64,000 nucleotides of DNA. Source: Deroplatys truncata (taxonomy: Eukaryota; Arthropoda; Insecta; Mantodea; Mantidae). Made by a program: the position numbers and the translations under genes. Position 1 is the stretch's first letter. The number at the start of each line of letters is the position of its first letter. This document shows, one piece after another, positions 63,516 through 64,000 of the stretch. The notes below the pieces were generated by a model, which saw only the letters and a list, made by a program, of their open reading frames with translations, searched no databases and was not told the origin of the DNA. Location of the stretch: the NCBI GenBank assembly GCA_030765065.1, contig CM060988.1, forward strand, positions 175,935,065 to 175,999,064, in the 5' to 3' direction.

Positions 63516-64000
63516 TAAATATACAACTAAATAAAACCCTGTTTTATACAATATCTCCATGAAAAAATATTTTAATGACAACATAATCTAAAACTGAAAT
63601 ACATTATACTTTTTACTCGCAAAGAGGACACATTTACTAGTCATCGGAATCATCTATACAATCTAAATATACAACTAAATAAAACGCTGTTTGCACAATT
63701 TCTCCGTCCTCTGTGGTAGAGGAGTAGTGTGTCTGCCTCAGATTCAAGAGGTTCCGAGTTTGAATCTCGATTAGAGTGAGTTACTCAGATAAGGTTTTTC
63801 CTTATCCTGAAAATACGTAGGTCAGGTAACTTTAAGCTCTGGTACCCCGGGCTCATTTGAGCATATTTTCATTCATCGTCCTAAACGGTTAAAGGGCGCT
63901 AAACAAACAAAAAACATCCATGAAATAGTATTTTAATGACAATAATTATGATGTAAAATTGAAGTAAATTATACTTTTTACTCTCAAAGAGGACACATTT
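63516..64000. repeat. 148-bp tandem duplication, second unit carrying a SINE
   Basis: TAAATATACAACTAAATAAA recurs at 63516 and 63664. Both units contain TATTTTAATGACAA and TTTTTACTC...CAAAGAGGACACATTT. The second unit is interrupted at 63706-63915. The array may continue past the window end. Confidence 0.85.
63706..63915 (+). mobile_element. SINE5 copy
   Basis: tRNA-like head with CTGTGGTAGAGGAGTAGTG (A-box region) and GAGTTTGAATCTCG (B box). Body to AAAGGGCGCTAAACAAAC and an A-rich tail. Its empty site is visible in the neighbouring tandem unit (TATCTCCATGAA near 63550). Confidence 0.75.

Overview
Eukaryotic nuclear DNA, most probably from an insect with a large, repeat-rich genome. The evidence is AT-rich sequence, several tRNA-derived SINE families, irritans-type and other mariners, a gypsy-like LTR retrotransposon whose primer-binding site matches insect tRNA-Lys(CUU), and LINE fragments of types common in arthropods. 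A polyneopteran (cockroach, termite or stick-insect relative) would fit, but that is a weak guess. I found no host protein gene, functional RNA gene, CRISPR array or operon. Almost everything recognisable is a transposable element, a dead transposase or a simple or tandem repeat.

The dominant component is one interspersed family, called HLE here (Helentron-like element). About 35 copies and fragments lie on both strands from end to end. A full copy is about 0.8-0.9 kb and has a constant layout: left terminus ACTTTCTCTACT; a small stem-loop (TACTA/TAGTA around CGTA); a (TG)n tract of variable length; a right subterminal AGTAGAGAAAGT that is the inverse of the left terminus; and a terminal hairpin ATGTG...CACAT ending in CAGA. 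Copies sit in runs of T/A. Inverted repeats placed asymmetrically, a 3' hairpin and an internal microsatellite are the hallmarks of non-autonomous Helentrons (DINE-1/HINE type). HLE-A copies are similar to each other and probably younger. HLE-B copies are more diverged and are often broken open by HLE-A.

Layout. 1-6.3 kb: HLEs and a pogo-like MITE. 6.3-8.8 kb: a 54-bp minisatellite split by a SINE. 8.9-19 kb: HLEs and SINEs. 19.1-21.3 kb: a solo LTR and a dead mariner. 22.6-24.4 kb: a foldback-like element and a LINE RNase H remnant. 24.7-30 kb: nested HLEs. 30-36.6 kb: HLE-B containing an irritans mariner containing a 4.66-kb gypsy-like element with apparently identical LTRs. 37-42.4 kb: HLEs, one with an amplified 5' module, and an HLE/SINE/MITE nest. 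42.5-49.2 kb: a Tc1/mariner-superfamily element, SINEs, a deleted mariner, and a LINE split by a solo LTR. 49.7-53.3 kb: HLEs. 53.5-57.3 kb: a mariner, then a transposon with a second mariner inside. 57.8-64 kb: SINEs, a solo LTR, HLEs and a short tandem duplication.

Nothing here works as a pathway. Nesting gives a relative chronology: HLE-B, pogo-like MITE, mariner-2 and LINEs are old; irritans mariner, HLE-A and SINEs are intermediate; the gypsy-like insertion at 31399-36057 looks recent. All transposase reading frames examined carry frameshifts, stops, deletions or lost catalytic residues. The longest intact frame is the 354-residue gag-like coiled-coil protein of the gypsy-like element. 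All comparisons were made by eye, so boundaries of diverged copies may be off by 5-30 bases.
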